NCBI GenBank assembly: GCA_003290165.1
Contig: QNQO01000679.1
Span: 124,001 to 188,000, forward strand
Direction of reading: 5' to 3'
Origin: Berberis thunbergii
Taxonomy: Eukaryota; Streptophyta; Magnoliopsida; Ranunculales; Berberidaceae
Length of the DNA: 64,000 bases
The position numbers and the translations under genes are program-made. The notes below the pieces were generated by a model that saw only the letters and a program-made list of their open reading frames with translations, was not told the DNA's origin and ran no database searches. How positions within the stretch are numbered: position 1 is the stretch's first letter; every line of letters begins with the position of its first letter. Positions 61,622 through 64,000 of the stretch are shown in pieces.

Positions 61622-63968
61622 CTATAGGAGATGGATCACCAACGGGAATCTTTTTTCAAGAAGAGGAGGCAACTTTTCAGCAATTGGATCAACCGAACAA
61701 TTTTCGACAGCACCTTCCACGTCCTCGAAGGTCTGATAGACCAGATGACGATAGTGAGACAAGTCGACAACAAGACCCTTGATATAATCCAGAAGCTCAG
61801 TTCGACCATCAACAACGTGCTGCCAGTCTACCACCTCCACAACAGGAAGTCTATCCATAACAGTAGAAAGCTCACTTCTTACCGGGATGAGTTGGCCCTC
61901 AGCAGTAGTGAGCATCGTTGAGGAATCAGCCTTGGCCTCGTCAAGCGAAGACAACAATTGCTCCACCCTTTTTTTGACAACGTCTTGATTGTTAGAGTGC
62001 TCTATCATATCTAGCGCAGCCTCGTCATGAAGCGCCTTCTCAGAGGAAAGCTTTTTTTCCACATCGTGCAAATGTGTGTGGATGCCTTCTAGGTCAGCTC
62101 TCAAGGATTCAAGTGATGCCACAAATCAATCCTACAAAACCTCTGCCTCAGCTAACGATGCTCAAGCAACCTCAGTCGCTTTGATCCATTCAGAACATCT
62201 CATTTTTAATGCATCATACTGGTAAAGCACATGGGAGAATGTCAGTAGCAGTACGGAAAGCTTCATCTCCAAAGAAACAATATGATTGTGATTGACCTGA
62301 TAACTCAAGCCCATCACTTCTGCATAGTCAAGACAAGTCATTCCCTCCATTATAAGCCTAACACCATCCTCAAGATGAAGGTTCAGGTTCAGCACGGACA
62401 TCGAGGGCCTCTCCATCGATCGTCTGTGCCATTCATTTATCAGCTTACGTGCGCCATCCTGCACTCCAAGACAAGAGAACCAACAGAAGTTCCCGTCAGA
62501 TTTAACTCAGATCTCCTCAAGAGTAGGTTCCTTCCAACTGACCCGCGAATGAAGAACACGAGGATCAGGTAGTATGGAGGAACCGCCACCACCCATGGTT
62601 GGGAAAAACAAAAGAATGTCGGGAGAACCTTCATCACCCTCTCGTCATTCAGTAAAAACGGAACGAACGGCAGTCCCAACGACATAAGAAGAATCTAAGT
62701 AAGTTTCGAAAGAAGGAACCTCCATCCCTTCATCAGCAAATGGGGAAGAAGAACAACAAAACTGCAACTCGAGAACCCGATCACGACTGACAAGCTATTT
62801 GGATTGAACAACAACCAACTGTAGCATCTTGTCATCCAAGGAGCAAGGATCCTCATCAGAACACTTGACAACGTCAAGGCCACCATAAGCAGAGAAAAAC
62901 TTTTTCCCCGTCGTCCAACAGACGAATGATATCTTTCTCACTTCTCTCCAGAGCCAACTTCATCTCTTCCGCTTACTGCATAAAGCAACGATCCTCCCTC
63001 GAAGATCTATCAACAAAATATGAATAAAGAGTCGTGCGACACACAAAGTCAACGAGTTGTTTTTTCTTCGAAACACGGTCGAAAGACAGAAACAACCGCT
63101 TCGTCGAATTAACAAGCCTCAATACTTTTCTCTTTCTAGAAGAAGGACTGTAGCATTACAGACAGGAGCATCGAGATCCGTAACACTCGGGCTCGCTTTT
63201 CGATCAACGACCAGATCACCACCCTCAGCGGCAGTAGCACAGGCAACAATCTTTATGACTTGCCTCTCGGTCAACAAAACCTGATCAATCTTGCTCATAT
63301 TATATAGACCACTACGCTTCACCATATTGTCAGTAAGATAGGTGTCCAACGGAACTCTCGAAAGCTCCAAGAAGTACTTACTGATAACCTGCTCCTCAAC
63401 AGTCAATTTCAGATTTCGGTGCTTAATAGGAACCCGAAAAGACCTTACTATCTGAACACTCCACAAATTGAAGTGGCCAGAGCCGACAGTCGCATAAAAC
63501 CAATATCGTGACCAACCCCTAATGTCATCATTAAGGTTACCAAAACACGCAGGGGAGTGCAAGAAATAGGTACGGTTGGGTTCACACTAAATCTCACCAA
63601 ATACTGCAAGATTCTAGGGGTTAAAGGGATACCGGAGAGAATAGCCCTAGCATACGTGGAAACCATAACCCTCCAACAGTTCGGGCCTATATAAGCAGAA
63701 GGAATATCCAAGAAGTCTAGATATGACCAGAATAGTTCCAAAACTGGGAACCGAAGACCAGCATAGAACATACGAGGATAAAGCGCAGTATATCCTTTCC
63801 TCAGGCAACATGGAATGTCGTTTTTATGAGGGAGAACGATTTCCAGGTTTTCAGGCAAAGCATAGTTAGAACGGACACTATCCAGAGTAGCATGAAAAGC
63901 TTTGTTTGGGAAAAATGAGCCTCACAGATAGAAAGTTGATCACCAGCCAACATATCACTAGTAGACAT
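61622..63968 (-). pseudogene. LARD2 antisense ORF: gypsy-type transposon domain plus coiled coil
   Basis: Start MSTSDMLAGDQLSICEAHF (63968) mirrors LARD1's MSASDLLNGEQLAIYETHF. Domain block (63858-63448): LEIVLPHKNDIPCCLRKGYT, LYPRMFYAGLRFPVLELFW and YLDFLDIPSAYIGPNCWRV, then VSTYARAILSGIPL. 63562-63119 has VEEQVISKYFLELSRVPLDT and KRSGLYNMSKIDQVLLTERQ. The C-terminus (62122-61622) is a coiled coil, LHDVEKKLSSEKALHDEAAL and KRVEQLLSSLDEAKADSSTM, then a globular end with VDLSHYRHLVYQTFEDVEGA. Shifts break it at several points, but the longest coherent stretches of the element belong to this ORF. Confidence 0.72.
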
Positions 63969-64000
63969 CGCAAATAGGAAAGCGATGATGAGGAAAAAAA

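Larger units (their letters stand above)
58133..64000 (+). mobile_element. LARD2: second Tat-type derivative, right end outside window
   Basis: Same layout as LARD1: LTR 58133-58682, primer site, gag (58858-60230), tandem array (60740-61320), antisense ORF (63968-61622). No protease, RT or integrase. The 3' LTR lies beyond 64000. It inserted in the right terminal repeat of the long-TIR element. LTR, gag and antisense ORF are clearly homologous to LARD1 but diverged, so this is an independent family member. Confidence 0.85.

Overview
The window is nuclear DNA of a flowering plant, most likely a eudicot. Evidence: spliced genes with GT-AG introns and plant-type families (ferric reductase oxidase FRO, DUF819, an AINTEGUMENTA-like AP2 fragment), a tRNA-derived SINE, PIF/Harbinger and hAT elements, and plant Ty1/copia and Ty3/gypsy retrotransposons. 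I see no intact host gene. Most of the 64 kb is nested transposable elements.

Host skeleton (1-5.1 kb and 24-32.7 kb). A DUF819 membrane-protein remnant (183-470) is followed by two same-strand FRO copies. FRO-A (1094-5109) lacks exon 1, has in-frame stops, and has lost the exon 5 segment carrying the second pair of heme histidines. FRO-B (23994-32665) has a readable exon 1 with a Met-rich triplicated N-terminus. It also has single-base frameshifts in exons 3, 4, 5, 6 and 7 and a fused exon 7/8. From memory, this resembles the Arabidopsis FRO4-FRO5-DUF819 neighbourhood.

5.5-23.8 kb. The gap between the FRO copies holds a decayed LTR element (LTRs near 5498 and 17974). It is invaded by two PIF/Harbinger elements in opposite orientation, which form arms of about 3 kb each (8440-11475 and 12175-15225), and by two hAT-type MITEs with 8-bp target duplications. 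Next comes a third, nearly intact PIF/Harbinger (18735-23784, TTA duplications). It has an intact Myb/SANT-like ORF1, a three-exon transposase with one frameshift, and a captured AP2/AIL exon. It ends about 210 bp upstream of the FRO-B start codon.

24.5-46 kb. A minus-strand chromovirus (24474-30037, LTRs of 479 bp) sits in FRO-B intron 1. A minus-strand Ty1/copia element (about 32661-46080) abuts the FRO-B stop codon. The copia element contains a plus-strand Tat-type derivative, LARD1 (33183-40783, ATAAT duplications), and a solo Tat-family LTR (44681-45352).

46-64 kb. A minus-strand Tat-lineage element, Tat1 (46372-56840), has a second RNase H domain, a roughly 180-bp tandem array and an antisense ORF. 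It is followed by a long-TIR element (57060-58132) cut by a second pol-less derivative, LARD2 (58133 to the window end). The most interesting pattern is that Tat1, LARD1 and LARD2 share one architecture: sense gag, a tandem-repeat block, then an ORF on the opposite strand encoding a 'putative gypsy-type transposon' domain plus coiled coil. The two LARDs keep the antisense gene although they have lost pol.
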